From contig NZ_JAMYWY010000001.1 of the NCBI RefSeq assembly GCF_024159265.1, positions 4,774,001 to 4,838,000 of the forward strand: a stretch of 64,000 nucleotides of DNA. The letters run 5' to 3'. Shown here one piece after another: positions 53,796 through 63,209 of this stretch (position 1 is its first letter; each line of letters begins with the position of its first letter). The stretch comes from Paenibacillus sp. 1781tsa1 (GTDB taxonomy: Bacteria > Bacillota > Bacilli > Paenibacillales > Paenibacillaceae). The translations under genes and the position numbers were made by a program. The notes beneath the pieces are model-generated. The model did not search any database, was not told the DNA's origin, and was given only the letters and a program-made list of their open reading frames with translations.

Positions 53796-53807
53796 CTGCT
53801 TGTTTGA

Positions 53808-54956
53808 TTATCCTACATTGGGAACGGCCTGTTGGCGCAGCAAGGGCAGTGTCACCTCAAACTGTGTACCTATCCCCTCGGTACTCTCCACCGAAATCTG
53901 ACCATTCATCAGTTCCAGCAGTTCTTTGCAGATGGTCAGACCAAGACCGCTTCCGCCAAATCGGCGCGCATGGGAGATGTCGGTCTGGGTAAATGCATCA
54001 AACAATTGTTCGATCTGATGCGGAGGAATGCCAATTCCCGTATCACGCACAGAGAATACCAAAACTACAGTATCCATGATTTGTTGCCTCACATCCACCT
54101 GTAACTGCACTTCACCTTGTTCCGTGAACTTGATCGCATTACTCAGCAAATTATCCAGTACCTGCCGAAGTCTTAGCGGGTCACCGATAAGTACATCAGG
54201 AACATTCAGATCAGCATGACAGAGCAAACGTATGTGTTTATTCTGTGCCGCAGGCTCATGTGTCTTTACAATCTGTTGGATCAGCTTCAGAGGTTGAAAT
54301 TCAATATTCTCCACATCCATTTTCCCTCTACCCAGTTTCGCCATATCTAGACTATTGTTAATGATGTTCAGCAGCGCCTCACCTGATTGACGTGCAAGTT
54401 CCAGGTATTCTTTCTGTTCATCCGTAGTTTCACCCATGCTGGCAAGTTCGATCATGCCCATAATGCCGTTAAGCGGGGTACGAAGCTCGTGATTCAGCTT
54501 GCCGATGAATTCCAATTGCCCTCTGCTGTTCATCTCAGCCATGGAAGTTGCAAACTTCAGCTGCTGTTCGGCATACTTCCGTTCTGAAATATCGTATTGA
54601 ATGCCTACAAAATATAAACACTCTCCGGATTCATTAAAGATCGGATCAATATTCAATTCGTTCCAGAACTTCTGACCACTTTTTGTATAATTTAAAATAT
54701 CAATCTTAATGGATTGTTGTTTCTTTAATGCATCACGAATCTGCATTACCGTTTCAGGGTCAGTGTCCTGTCCTTGCAAGAATCGGCAATTCTGTCCGAC
54801 AGACTCTTCATAGGAGTATCCTGTCAGCCGGGTAAAATGTTCGTTTACATACAAGAGTGGAAGCTCAGGCAGGGTAGCATCGACTACCGTAACGGAGGAT
54901 TTCACTTTCGAGATGATAAATTCCCACTGTAATGAGAGTTGATTATGTTGGCTCAT
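53808..54956 (-). CDS. LOV-domain sensor histidine kinase
   Basis: 382 residues, no membrane segment. An N-terminal PAS domain of the LOV type (about 12-125) carries GQNCRFLQG; Cys57 is the residue that forms the light-driven flavin adduct. The dimerisation domain follows with phospho-acceptor His156 in NHELRTPL. The ATPase domain has an N-box [17 protein letters not shown] and GSGLGL. Start ATG 54956, 5 nt after AAGGAGG. No response regulator gene and no receiver domain are present, so it is an orphan kinase. Blue-light sensing is inferred from the motif. Confidence 0.92.
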   Translation of the reverse strand: MSQHNQLSLQWEFIISKVKSSVTVVDATLPELPLLYVNEHFTRLTGYSYEESVGQNCRFLQGQDTDPETVMQIRDALKKQQSIKIDILNYTKSGQKFWNELNIDPIFNESGECLYFVGIQYDISERKYAEQQLKFATSMAEMNSRGQLEFIGKLNHELRTPLNGIMGMIELASMGETTDEQKEYLELARQSGEALLNIINNSLDMAKLGRGKMDVENIEFQPLKLIQQIVKTHEPAAQNKHIRLLCHADLNVPDVLIGDPLRLRQVLDNLLSNAIKFTEQGEVQLQVDVRQQIMDTVVLVFSVRDTGIGIPPHQIEQLFDAFTQTDISHARRFGGSGLGLTICKELLELMNGQISVESTEGIGTQFEVTLPLLRQQAVPNVG

Positions 54957-55160
54957 GCGTTCCTCCTTCATCTCACACATGTAATATTTATATATTCTGT
55001 GTTCGTGCATTATATGGAGATATAATTAACCAAGTGGTATGTGTTCATATAAAACCAATATATTTTAATTGTAACACAGTTATTCAAGTCATGTGGTTTA
55101 TGGGTAATAGTTGATAACTAACATTCGACAATTACCTAACTGTCATCAGGAGGAATACAC

Positions 55161-55229
55161 ATGAAATTTCTGTTAATTATCATCATTATTATTTTGATTG
55201 TAGTCTTTTTTACCAGACGCAAACGTTAA
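55161..55229 (+). CDS. Membrane micro-protein, 22 residues
   Basis: A 23-codon ORF with AGGAGG eight nt before ATG. The product is MKFLL, a run of Ile, Leu and Val forming one helix, and a basic tail TRRKR. Such peptides are easily missed. No family known. It precedes a second small membrane protein by about 40 nt on the same strand. Confidence 0.55.
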   Translation: MKFLLIIIIIILIVVFFTRRKR

Positions 55230-55267
55230 GATGAGGTCCGTTATGTAAGTTAGAAAGGAAGATGGGT

Positions 55268-55456
55268 ATGAGAACCCTCTTTTTTATATTTATGGTACTC
55301 TGTATCATCAATTTCTGTTTCCCAAAATTCGGCTGGTATCTGCGTTATGGCTGGATTTCCCGAGGTGAGGCAGAACCCAGCAGGCCATATATGACGATGG
55401 TCAGAACGACCAGCCTGCTGATGTTGCTTATCGCCTTCACACTCACTTTGGCATGA
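55268..55456 (+). CDS. Small two-helix membrane protein (DUF6199-like)
   Basis: 62 residues with two hydrophobic helices (about 2-20 and 42-60) around a loop YGWISRGEAEPSRPY, the pattern of DUF6199. ATG 55268 is preferred over 55262, since AAAGGAAG lies 8 nt before it. Likely one unit with the 22-residue micro-protein. Confidence 0.6.
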   Translation: MRTLFFIFMVLCIINFCFPKFGWYLRYGWISRGEAEPSRPYMTMVRTTSLLMLLIAFTLTLA

Positions 55457-55485
55457 GCTATAGCCATTAGAAGATGACTGCCCTG

Positions 55486-55506
55486 CTGGGCAGTTTCTTT
55501 TTTTAT
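55486..55506 (+). terminator. Terminator after the DUF6199-like gene
   Basis: ACTGCCC-TGCT-GGGCAGT followed by TTCTTTTTTT. Confidence 0.88.
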
Positions 55507-55600
55507 GCTGAAATGACGGGAAAATGATAACTTTGTTTGTGGTGCAATGATGACAATGCCCGTAATATAGATATATCGTTTCGGAAAGGACATCATTGGC

Positions 55601-56824
55601 ATGAACATCGCATTTTATCCCTATTGGGCCGCCAAAACGCTGCTCTCGCTTATTAATGTCATATATATCATGGTCATTACTACGTTTATTTACAGTCACA
55701 CAGGATCGGTACTCTCTGCTGCAATGTTTCCACTTATTCAGATCATTGCACGTATAACAGCAGGTTTCACTTTGCCATTACTTGTGAACCGTTTCCCATT
55801 ATCCAGACTATTGATCAGCATTTCCATAGCCAAAACATTAATCATGACCTGTATAGCCATTTCGTTGAATCACTTGATTTCACAGCTGCCGCTTCTATTG
55901 ATTGGAGTGGTCATATTATCCTTTTTGGATGGATGGGAATCTCCGTTACTGAATGCTTTAACGCCACGATTGGTTCAAGGAGAAGACCTTGTGAAGGCAA
56001 ATAGCCTGCTATCTTTCTCCAATCAGACTGTAACCATTGTCGGGTACGCCATGACGGGATTCGCCGTGATGAACTGGGGGGCGTCACAGACATTTTGGGC
56101 AGCTACAAGCCTGTCCTGGGCCGTTCTGATTTTCCTAATTGCCCTTGGCTCGCTCACACGCGGTGTAGAACAATTCCAAAAATCTGCTGTATCCCGGAAT
56201 GTATTGAGGGAAGGTTGGAGTATACTTTGGAAGAATCCATCATTACGACTGATCACGCTTATGGACATTGCCCAGACACTTGCGGGTTCGATCTGGATTG
56301 GAGCTGTTACGTTAGCCTTTGCAAAAGAAGTTCTGGGACGAGGAGAAGGCTGGTGGGGACTCATGAACTCGAGTTACGCTGCTGGAACCATGCTTGGAGG
56401 TATTCTGGCTCTTGCACTGGCCAAACGGATTCAGAAGCATCTGATCGTTAGTATGACCATGGGTTCTCTTCTCTTCAGCCTGCTGACCATCGTTTATGGC
56501 CTAAACAACCTGCCATGGCTCGCTCTGGTGTTATGCATACTCATGGGTCCAGTTCATCAGATTCGTGATGCGGCTCAGCAGACAGCGCTTCTGAGAAGCG
56601 TGCCGGTCGAATCTCTATCCAGGGTACACGCTGCACATGGCGTTTTGATTTCCATGGTTTTGAGTGTATCCATAGTGATCTTCGGTCTAGTCGCCGATCA
56701 ACTGGGTGTTCAATGGGTATACCTTATTGGTGGAGCCTCGTTTATTGCTTCTGCGATATGCTCATTATTATGGAGCAGGGTTCACAGGAATCAGCCCATT
56801 GCTAAACATACGAAAAATATGTAA
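55601..56824 (+). CDS. Major facilitator superfamily transporter, MFS_3-like
   Basis: 407 residues with twelve predicted helices. It resembles macrolide- or enterobactin-exporter-type MFS proteins: a short N-terminus FYPYWAAKTL, VNRFPLSRLL after helix 2, and GEGWWGLMNSSYAAGTMLGG in the second half. The substrate is unknown. AAAGGA about 10 nt before ATG. Confidence 0.85.
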   Translation: MNIAFYPYWAAKTLLSLINVIYIMVITTFIYSHTGSVLSAAMFPLIQIIARITAGFTLPLLVNRFPLSRLLISISIAKTLIMTCIAISLNHLISQLPLLLIGVVILSFLDGWESPLLNALTPRLVQGEDLVKANSLLSFSNQTVTIVGYAMTGFAVMNWGASQTFWAATSLSWAVLIFLIALGSLTRGVEQFQKSAVSRNVLREGWSILWKNPSLRLITLMDIAQTLAGSIWIGAVTLAFAKEVLGRGEGWWGLMNSSYAAGTMLGGILALALAKRIQKHLIVSMTMGSLLFSLLTIVYGLNNLPWLALVLCILMGPVHQIRDAAQQTALLRSVPVESLSRVHAAHGVLISMVLSVSIVIFGLVADQLGVQWVYLIGGASFIASAICSLLWSRVHRNQPIAKHTKNM

Positions 56825-56832
56825 ATCAAAGA

Positions 56833-56858
56833 GACGAGCAGCCTCTGCTCGTCCCTCA
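56833..56858. terminator. Hairpin between the MFS and DUF1904 genes
   Basis: GACGAGCAG and CTGCTCGTC with a 2-nt to 3-nt loop; T-tails weak on both strands. Confidence 0.5.
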
Positions 56859-56869
56859 CAATCTTAATC

Positions 56870-57199
56870 TCAATCCAATCGATAATCTGTCAGCGGCTTG
56901 CCTTGTTTATAATACAAAGTGGGTGACAATATATTGAAGAAAATATGCACATCCGGCATGTACGCTTCTTCCAGAATAGCCTGCAACGACGATGCAATCC
57001 GATTATGAATCTCCTGATCACGTTGAAACATCAGAATCTCTATAGAAGCTGGAGAAGGTGTTAGCGCTTGTACATCATGACGCTCTGCCTTCATTCTCTC
57101 CCGTGGAATATGAGTAATTAGGGCCATCTTCTCTGTAATTTGGGGTACAACTTCCTCTAGCTGAGGACCTGTGAATCCTTTAAAGCGAATAAACGGCAT
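56870..57199 (-). CDS. DUF1904 protein, 109 residues
   Basis: A tautomerase-like small protein of the DUF1904 family: PFIRFKGFTGPQLEEVVPQI start, FQRDQEIHNRIASSLQAIL helix and a DVHIFFNILSPTLYYKQGKPL end. The N-terminal Pro2 could act as in tautomerases, but no reaction is known. ATG 57199 follows GAAGGGA by about 5 nt. Confidence 0.85.
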   Translation of the reverse strand: MPFIRFKGFTGPQLEEVVPQITEKMALITHIPRERMKAERHDVQALTPSPASIEILMFQRDQEIHNRIASSLQAILEEAYMPDVHIFFNILSPTLYYKQGKPLTDYRLD

Positions 57200-57303
57200 T
57201 GCTATCCCTTCAATCTCTATTAATAGTCTCTTATGTGATTTTAAGCACATTGTTTTCAGTTGTCAAATGTCATGGATGGCATAGGTTGCTACTCATAAAA
57301 GGG

Positions 57304-57332
57304 AAAAGCCCCGCTGAAGTCTCAGCGGAGCC
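57304..57332 (-). terminator. Terminator after the second YjcZ gene
   Basis: GGCTCCGCTGA-GAC-TTCAGCGGGGC followed by TTTTCCC on the minus strand. Confidence 0.78.
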
Positions 57333-57358
57333 ATTGCCTGCACGTGTCTATACGTGAC

Positions 57359-57478
57359 TTACAGCCAGAAAGATTTTGTGATGATTACGAGCAGGATGAA
57401 AAGTACGAGAATTGCACTTGTAGAAGTCCATCCGCCGAATCCACCAACATTGCCACAACCGTATCCAACTTGACTCAT
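57359..57478 (-). CDS. YjcZ-family sporulation micro-protein
   Basis: 39 residues: MSQVGYGCGNVGGFGG followed by helix AILVLFILLVIITKSFWL. It closely matches the member at 43679-43807, especially in the helix. AAAGGAGG ribosome site. Confidence 0.88.
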   Translation of the reverse strand: MSQVGYGCGNVGGFGGWTSTSAILVLFILLVIITKSFWL

Positions 57479-57594
57479 TTGATTGGCCTCCTTTGAATTT
57501 CAAGGTATGCCATAACATATGCGTATTCCGCGCAAGTGACCGGGCGAATCGGCACGTTCATCAACCCATTCATCTGAAATTTATTCCTGATGAT

Positions 57595-58269
57595 TTAACC
57601 GGATGGGACGATGGAGATTTTCAGTTGTTTTTCTTGGGACTCCTGAGGTAAGCGGTCTGTATTTTCTCTGTCCAGAAGGATTGTACGAGTACATGTATCA
57701 CTTCGGGATGCCAGAACAACCTCTCCATCAGGTGTTATACAATAGGTGATCGGAATGGAGATCTCGCTGTCACGGTACGAACCATCCGCATGGCTTGTCC
57801 CCATGACAATACATTGATGCTGTAAGGCAATCTTACATGCCTCTTCAACCCACTCACTGTACTGCTCTTCACTGAACATACCCACACCAATGGAATGCAT
57901 CACAATGTCCACATTTCCTATATTCTCGTTGCAAAATCCTTGCAGGACCAGCTCATCACACAACAACGTGCTTATTACCCACCCCTGTTCCACAACCGTC
58001 TCAGCAGGTGTATATTTAACTTTCTCCAATACGATCTCTCCAGCCTTATTGATGATGATGGATCGATCCTTCGGACGTTCTTGCAACCTCCGATGACCCG
58101 ATACAATCATAATTCCATATTCAGCCGCCAGGCGGCAAGCATCTTCGACATTCTGGTTCAGATAACCTTCAGGATAGAATATTATATCCGCATCAGGGTA
58201 TTGCTTAAGTTCGGCTTCAAGCTGCAGCACATGCTGTTCCATCCTCGGTTGTCCAATGATAATCTTCAT
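57595..58269 (-). CDS. Carbon-nitrogen hydrolase (nitrilase fold)
   Basis: 224 residues. The family catalytic triad can be placed as Glu in IIFYPEGYL, Lys in VLEKVKYTP and Cys in the VISTLLCDEL segment. It is shorter than most (250-300), and the substrate is unknown. ATG 58269 follows GGGGGA by 6 nt; the longer frame to 58305 has none. Confidence 0.8.
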   Translation of the reverse strand: MKIIIGQPRMEQHVLQLEAELKQYPDADIIFYPEGYLNQNVEDACRLAAEYGIMIVSGHRRLQERPKDRSIIINKAGEIVLEKVKYTPAETVVEQGWVISTLLCDELVLQGFCNENIGNVDIVMHSIGVGMFSEEQYSEWVEEACKIALQHQCIVMGTSHADGSYRDSEISIPITYCITPDGEVVLASRSDTCTRTILLDRENTDRLPQESQEKQLKISIVPSG

Positions 58270-58290
58270 CTGGTATCCCCCATTCATAAA

Positions 58291-58332
58291 TAAAAGCCGG
58301 TTCATACCTGAATAAGGTACGAAACCGGCTTA
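58291..58332 (-). terminator. Terminator of the 59-residue exported protein gene
   Basis: AAGCCGGTT..TACC and GGTA..AACCGGCTT arms followed by TTTATTTATG on the minus strand. Confidence 0.75.
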
Positions 58333-58440
58333 AAGGTTGTACGAACAGTGTTCCTGCGCATCGTACTTCGCTTCAAGAGTAATTGGTGCTCATGCTATTG
58401 CTCGATGAGACAATTACCTTTACAGTTCAGTGATATGTAG

Positions 58441-58620
58441 TTAGGCATTTCTACGTTCAATACTATCATATATAGCCTGCCCATCATAGCTTCGATCTTT
58501 AGCGATATCCTTAGCCAATAGAGCGCCATCTGCGACACTGTTTACGTTTCCAGACAGCACGCTAAACGCACCTAAAACCCACATTAATGGATATAATGCA
58601 ACGGATAAGGCTTTTTTCAT
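58441..58620 (-). CDS. Small exported or anchored protein, 59 residues
   Basis: An ORF with AAAGGAG 8 nt before ATG. The first 25 residues (MKKALSVALYPLMWVLGAFS...) look like a signal or anchor; the rest is polar (LAKDIAKDRSYDGQAIYDSIERRNA). Not recognised. Confidence 0.6.
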   Translation of the reverse strand: MKKALSVALYPLMWVLGAFSVLSGNVNSVADGALLAKDIAKDRSYDGQAIYDSIERRNA

Positions 58621-58758
58621 ATCTTTGTCTCCTTTTCTGTTGATATAGTTGATTGGTTGAATATCCCATTAATACGATTACACCCCAATTAAGTTTCAAT
58701 TTCACACACAACCATCACCAACTTTTTACATACAGGAGACAAACTAAAATTGTTCCCT

Positions 58759-60315
58759 TCAGCTCAACTCAAAACTCTGGAGTAACGCTGCTGCCTCTTC
58801 ATGATCAGGTTCCAGAGCCAATACTTTATGGGTATATGACAGGGTTTCTTCCTCCAGTTCGAGTTCATAACAGCACACAGCCAAGTCGTACAAGACGGCT
58901 GGATTATGATTACTCGGATCTGCAACCAATGATATCTCCAGAAACCGTTTAGCATCCTCATACATATACATCTCATATAATAGTTGCCCTGCCAAAAATG
59001 CCAGCCCCCCTTGCTGCTCCATCACATAGTAGGACGACCACATCGTATGAATCCCTGACTGAATATCGAGCATTTCCTCATCACTTGCATCAGGAAGAAG
59101 ACTGGAGATGTGCGTCGCGCTATGGATTAAGAACTCAGCATCATACCCACCCAGACGCCAGAACGGTAATATATGCTTCAACTCCATAGTCTCTACACGT
59201 TGGTCTACCCATTGCTTCATGCTGAAAAAGTCATCCGGTCCAAAACGTTCCACAAATCGATGATAGGCCAGTCTCGTGTTCACATAACGAATCGGTTCAT
59301 CCACCATCAACATGCATCCAACATTCAGATCTTTATAATGATGTGTTGTGAATCGAGTATGTGCTCCCTGTTGTTCCAGAACATATTGAATCGCATGGTA
59401 GTTGGCTGTTAAAGAAAAACTCCCGTGAAGAACGAATTCAGGCGGCTCTGCGAACTTCCAGTTATCCAGACGATGATCCCCTTTATCAGCGGTAATCAAC
59501 ACATAACCTGACTGCGACAGCTTGTTCAACCGTTCAAGACAGGACAAGCCAATTGCGGGGAAAAGGATGTGTGAATCCTCCAGTTCCTCTTTGTACAACG
59601 TAATCAGTTCCGAATACGGATAGTTGTCTGCACTGTATTCAGGGGCTTTGCGATACTCATAACTCAGCGTCATGTTCTTCAACATCTCAGCAGGTTCCAG
59701 ATTAAGACGACGATCCGGAGACTGAAGAAGCAGATCACACTCATATATCTCGCCGGACCCAATATAGATTAATTCCTGCGGGATGCTGTCAAAAAAGTAA
59801 TTGGCAATCAACAACAACGGTTGTTTCAGATCACCAGGCCGAATAACCGTGCCTGCGACAACCAGATTCAATTCCGTGTCCTTTACAGCGTCAAAACGTG
59901 CAAAATCCACTATACCTTGTTGAATAAATGATTGCATGGATGGATGCTCCTGCCAACCCAGCACATTCTCTGCTACGAGATCGGTCATTACATATCTGAA
60001 AGGTGGTAACTCTATTCCAGCAAATTCCTTTAACTCAAGCAGTTTCAGGAGAATTTGGTGTGCCAACCGCCCTACGCCCGCTCCAAGTTCCAGAATGGTC
60101 ACAGTCTCCGTGATCTGTCCCTGGTTCGCGAGATCCTGAAGAAAACCAAAAATCATCTCTGCGTACGCCGCTGCAATCACCGGATTACTGGTAATATACT
60201 GAGGGACCTGATTCTCTGTCCAAGCCTCTAGCCCTTTCTGTTCATAATAAGCTCGCTGCCAATCCCAGACTGGAGCTTCACTGTAACGAAAACGTTGACT
60301 TTCATTTTGCGTCAT
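58759..60315 (-). CDS. SAM-dependent methyltransferase (MidA-like) with TPR tail
   Basis: 518 residues. The N-terminal 300 residues hold a class I methyltransferase: motif I ILELGAGVGRLA near 73-84, then the YVMTDL strand, then LLLIANYFFDSIPQEL, the last reminiscent of the MidA/DUF185 family that methylates an arginine or works in respiratory complex assembly. About 420-515 form two to three tetratricopeptide-like helices (FLEISLVADPSNHNPAVLYDLAVCCYEL). Substrate unknown. AGCAGG ribosome site. Confidence 0.75.
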   Translation of the reverse strand: MTQNESQRFRYSEAPVWDWQRAYYEQKGLEAWTENQVPQYITSNPVIAAAYAEMIFGFLQDLANQGQITETVTILELGAGVGRLAHQILLKLLELKEFAGIELPPFRYVMTDLVAENVLGWQEHPSMQSFIQQGIVDFARFDAVKDTELNLVVAGTVIRPGDLKQPLLLIANYFFDSIPQELIYIGSGEIYECDLLLQSPDRRLNLEPAEMLKNMTLSYEYRKAPEYSADNYPYSELITLYKEELEDSHILFPAIGLSCLERLNKLSQSGYVLITADKGDHRLDNWKFAEPPEFVLHGSFSLTANYHAIQYVLEQQGAHTRFTTHHYKDLNVGCMLMVDEPIRYVNTRLAYHRFVERFGPDDFFSMKQWVDQRVETMELKHILPFWRLGGYDAEFLIHSATHISSLLPDASDEEMLDIQSGIHTMWSSYYVMEQQGGLAFLAGQLLYEMYMYEDAKRFLEISLVADPSNHNPAVLYDLAVCCYELELEEETLSYTHKVLALEPDHEEAAALLQSFELS

Positions 60316-60462
60316 TAAAGGTAAACCTGCTTTCTATCACTAATTTCGTAAGATTCTCAAAAATTCATGTTTTACTTTATTCGTAAATACCGTTCCAATC
60401 TCTGTAATGTATTATATCATAGAACCTTGTCTACTCGACAAACGCTCCGTATGCCCCTTCAT

Positions 60463-60490
60463 CAAAAAAAACCTGCTTTTGAGGGCAGGC
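60463..60490 (-). terminator. Terminator after the 141-residue beta-rich protein gene
   Basis: GCCTGC and GCAGG arms with loop CCTCAAAA, then eight T on the minus strand. Confidence 0.82.
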
Positions 60491-60553
60491 TCGTAACGTT
60501 CTTTCATATTAAGAAGATGGATGAATTGATTCATTTGGCAAGAAAGTCCAACA

Positions 60554-60979
60554 TTAGTCGGAGTATAATACTCCGTCAAAGTTCTCAGGGCCTACACGGA
60601 CTGTGCCCAACAAGTTGGAGCTGACAAATGCAGTGTACGTCAATTGTGGTGTAATTGGTGGATTGAAGTCATCCGCAGAGAATGTAATTACCTGAGGTGC
60701 AAGAACACTCAGATTAAATGTGGAAGTGGCGGAATAAATAACTGGGTCTGTTGCTAAAGTCCCCCTAACAATAGTAATCGTAATTCCGGCAAGTGCTAAT
60801 GGAAGCTGGACAGAGACCGTTCCCTTGAATTGTACACGCGGATTAGTTCCGATACCAGCTGTGGACACCAAACCAATCTGTCCAAATAATTGAGGTGTGT
60901 TAATTACAAGGATTGGAATGGCGATAGAGTTAGCCAAACTCGCATTCTGCGAAGTTCTTGCATCAATAAATTGACTCAT
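60554..60979 (-). CDS. Hydrophobic beta-rich surface-type protein, 141 residues
   Basis: MSQFIDARTSQNASLANSIAIPILVINTP followed by repeated beta strands with few charges, ending in VRVGPENFDG. The composition recalls exosporium or spore-surface proteins of Bacillales, but I cannot name the family. No signal peptide. GGAGG lies 10 nt before ATG. Confidence 0.6.
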   Translation of the reverse strand: MSQFIDARTSQNASLANSIAIPILVINTPQLFGQIGLVSTAGIGTNPRVQFKGTVSVQLPLALAGITITIVRGTLATDPVIYSATSTFNLSVLAPQVITFSADDFNPPITPQLTYTAFVSSNLLGTVRVGPENFDGVLYSD

Positions 60980-61128
60980 GAAATCTACCTCCTATGGGTT
61001 GGGATAAGGTAGTATATGCGAGATTTGAGATATGGCATGGACATACACTGACATTCGCAAAAAAAAGGCATATTAGAAAGATTCCATTAACAAGTTACCT
61101 TTTTGCTCTAGCACCTAATTGTAGACAG

Positions 61129-61156
61129 AAAAAAACCCTTGCTAGGCAAGGGTTTC
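61129..61156 (-). terminator. Terminator after the tRNA pair
   Basis: AAACCCTTGC-CTA-GCAAGGGTTT followed by TTTTC on the minus strand. Confidence 0.85.
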
Positions 61157-61163
61157 AAGAGTA

Positions 61164-61237
61164 TGGGCCCTACAGGACTCGAACCTGTGACCAATCGGTT
61201 ATGAGCCGACCGCTCTAACCAACTGAGCTAAGGGCCC
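61164..61237 (-). tRNA. tRNA with CAT anticodon, probably tRNA-Ile2
   Basis: 74 nt: acceptor GGGCCCT/AGGGCCC, D-stem GCTC/GAGC, anticodon loop CTCATAA, T-arm ACAGG-TTCGAGT-CCTGT, A73. The GGnCCxTTAGCTCAG start resembles the minor isoleucine tRNA whose C34 becomes lysidine. Elongator methionine is the alternative. Confidence 0.9.
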
Positions 61238-61293
61238 TAGACATAATGTATAACGTGCAGATGATGGCTGTAAATCATCCAAGTGAAACTAAA

Positions 61294-61367
<74 letters not shown>

Positions 61368-61438
61368 TCAGTAAGAAATATTAAAACAGCGACTTAATTA
61401 ATATACACTATTGATACCCTATAAGTCAAGGGGTAATG

Positions 61439-61630
61439 TCAGGGAATAAATCTTACACCGTAACGACCTTTGCGTGATCGATAAACTTCCACTTCCGCTG
61501 GTTCATTATGACCATAAATCCATCCATCCTGCTCCATCCGCTTGGCCAGACATCCTGCCTGAAATTTGGTTGCATACAACTTGCTGAAATATACCCAGTT
61601 CATACCGTTCGTCCTTTCCGGAGTCGTCAT
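61439..61630 (-). CDS. Small hypothetical protein, 54-63 residues
   Basis: Soluble, basic: NWVYFSKLYATKFQAGCLAKRMEQDGW, then a short EVEVYRSRKGRYGVRF strand pair, which suggests a small alpha/beta fold. Starts are ATG 61630 (AGGA at 4 nt) or ATG 61603 (AAAGGA at 8 nt). The latter gives 54 residues. Not recognised. Confidence 0.6.
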   Translation of the reverse strand: MTTPERTNGMNWVYFSKLYATKFQAGCLAKRMEQDGWIYGHNEPAEVEVYRSRKGRYGVRFIP

Positions 61631-61664
61631 TTATTCCTGCTTTTTGTAGAATACCCCATTTTCA

Positions 61665-61703
61665 TAAAAATAGCCGCCCAAGATTAAAATCTTCAGCGGC
61701 TAT
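61665..61703 (-). terminator. Terminator after the solute-binding lipoprotein gene
   Basis: ATAGCCGC-GAAGATT pairs with AATCTT-GCGGCTAT, then TTTTATG on the minus strand. Confidence 0.85.
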
Positions 61704-61736
61704 CCTTAACTTATGATAGGAATACTTGATCAAATC

Positions 61737-63188
61737 TCATTCAAACGTGGCTTTAGGGTCTTTTTTCAATTTCTGCAGCATCTCGTTTCCTTTCGCTGCC
61801 CACTCACCAAGCGCTTCTTTTGGTGTCTTCTTGTTCTCAAGTACCTGATTGAAATATTCCATGCCTTTTTCATTTACTTGCCATAAGCCTGGGGATTTTT
61901 GATACATTTTATCCAGGTTGGTATTGGTTGGCGGAATCGGCTTCAAAGAATAGAATGCTTGAATGTTGTAATCCAATCCATCTTTTGGCTTAATGAAGCT
62001 CTTCCGGGATACCATTTCATAGCTGCTACGCGCCTTGATTTTAGCCCAATCTTCACTGTTCATGTACTTGATCAGTTCCCACGCATCATCCGGGTTCTGA
62101 GCCGCACTATTGATCGCCATGAGATTGCTCAGGTAGATGCTACCTCCAATTTCAGGAGCTTCCGGGTGAACTGGAGGTGTTACGACATCCCAATCCACTT
62201 TCGTAAAGTCTTTCATTTTATCCGCATTTTTATTGGCATCAATTAATTGATTAATATAGCTGTAATCACCAATAGCCATGGCTGCCTTGCCGCTCAGGAA
62301 TAGGTCACCCTGTATTGGATCATAACGTCCGCTCGGATTCTGATCCTGCGGTTCGTCGCCTTTAGGGATAACTTTGTCAATGGCCAGTTTGCTGATGGTG
62401 CTCCACACTTTCTCCCATTGAGGAGAATCTACGGTCATCTTCTCTGCTTTGTCATCAAACGTCTTCAGCTGCAACGCGCTGTAGTACTGCTGCATGGAGT
62501 AGTACGGCGAACCACCCTGATATGTCGTGAAGGTAAAACCAAATACGTGATCTTTACCCTCGCCTTTAGTAAGTCGGGTACCCAGATTGAAAATATCGTC
62601 CCAAGTCATATTGTCCGTTGGCGGTTCCACGCCTGCTTTTTCAAACATGCCTTTGTTATAGAACAAAGCCGAAGATGAGAACGTTGGTGTCAATGCATAG
62701 ATGCTCTGATCCCCCAGATCTTTGATACCCTCCAGCACACTAGGAACAATGTCTGTCGTATCAAACTTGTCTTCTTGCATTAATGGGTCCAACTGCTTCA
62801 CCAGATTCTCCTGAATTAATGATTTGACTGTAGAGGTATCTGCCACGATGACGTCAACCGGGTTATCGCCAGTCATAATCTTCTTCAGACTTTCCATCGT
62901 ATCCGGAACTTCCTGCTGTTCTTCAGTGTTGCCATACCCATACATGCTGCTCTGATCAACGGCAGCTACAATCTCAATGGCTACATTGGGATGGGTCAGC
63001 TCAAAAGCATCAGTAAATTGTTGACGGAAATAACTGTCGTCTTGCCCTCCCCACATGGTAGCCACACGTAATACACGTTGCTCTGTATCCTTCGCCTCAC
63101 TCGCCGTACAGCCAGCAATCAGCGGCAATGCTAGTGTTGCAGTAGCCATGACAGCCAGCACACGTTTTCCCCACAACCTGTTCTTCAT
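61737..63188 (-). CDS. Extracellular solute-binding lipoprotein (ABC family 1)
   Basis: 483 residues: signal with lipobox LIAGC (Cys27), then a periplasmic-binding-protein fold of the sugar-binding family 1 (TMWGGQDDSYFRQQFTDAFE start, VIVADTSTVKSLI, a DLFLSGKAAMAIGDYS hinge, and NPDDAWELIKYM). The ligand is not readable. It lies 22 nt after an ABC ATPase gene, so they share a transcript. ATG 63188 follows GGGGG by 9 nt. Confidence 0.88.
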   Translation of the reverse strand: MKNRLWGKRVLAVMATATLALPLIAGCTASEAKDTEQRVLRVATMWGGQDDSYFRQQFTDAFELTHPNVAIEIVAAVDQSSMYGYGNTEEQQEVPDTMESLKKIMTGDNPVDVIVADTSTVKSLIQENLVKQLDPLMQEDKFDTTDIVPSVLEGIKDLGDQSIYALTPTFSSSALFYNKGMFEKAGVEPPTDNMTWDDIFNLGTRLTKGEGKDHVFGFTFTTYQGGSPYYSMQQYYSALQLKTFDDKAEKMTVDSPQWEKVWSTISKLAIDKVIPKGDEPQDQNPSGRYDPIQGDLFLSGKAAMAIGDYSYINQLIDANKNADKMKDFTKVDWDVVTPPVHPEAPEIGGSIYLSNLMAINSAAQNPDDAWELIKYMNSEDWAKIKARSSYEMVSRKSFIKPKDGLDYNIQAFYSLKPIPPTNTNLDKMYQKSPGLWQVNEKGMEYFNQVLENKKTPKEALGEWAAKGNEMLQKLKKDPKATFE

Positions 63189-63209
63189 CTCCCAATTCCC
63201 CCTCATGAA

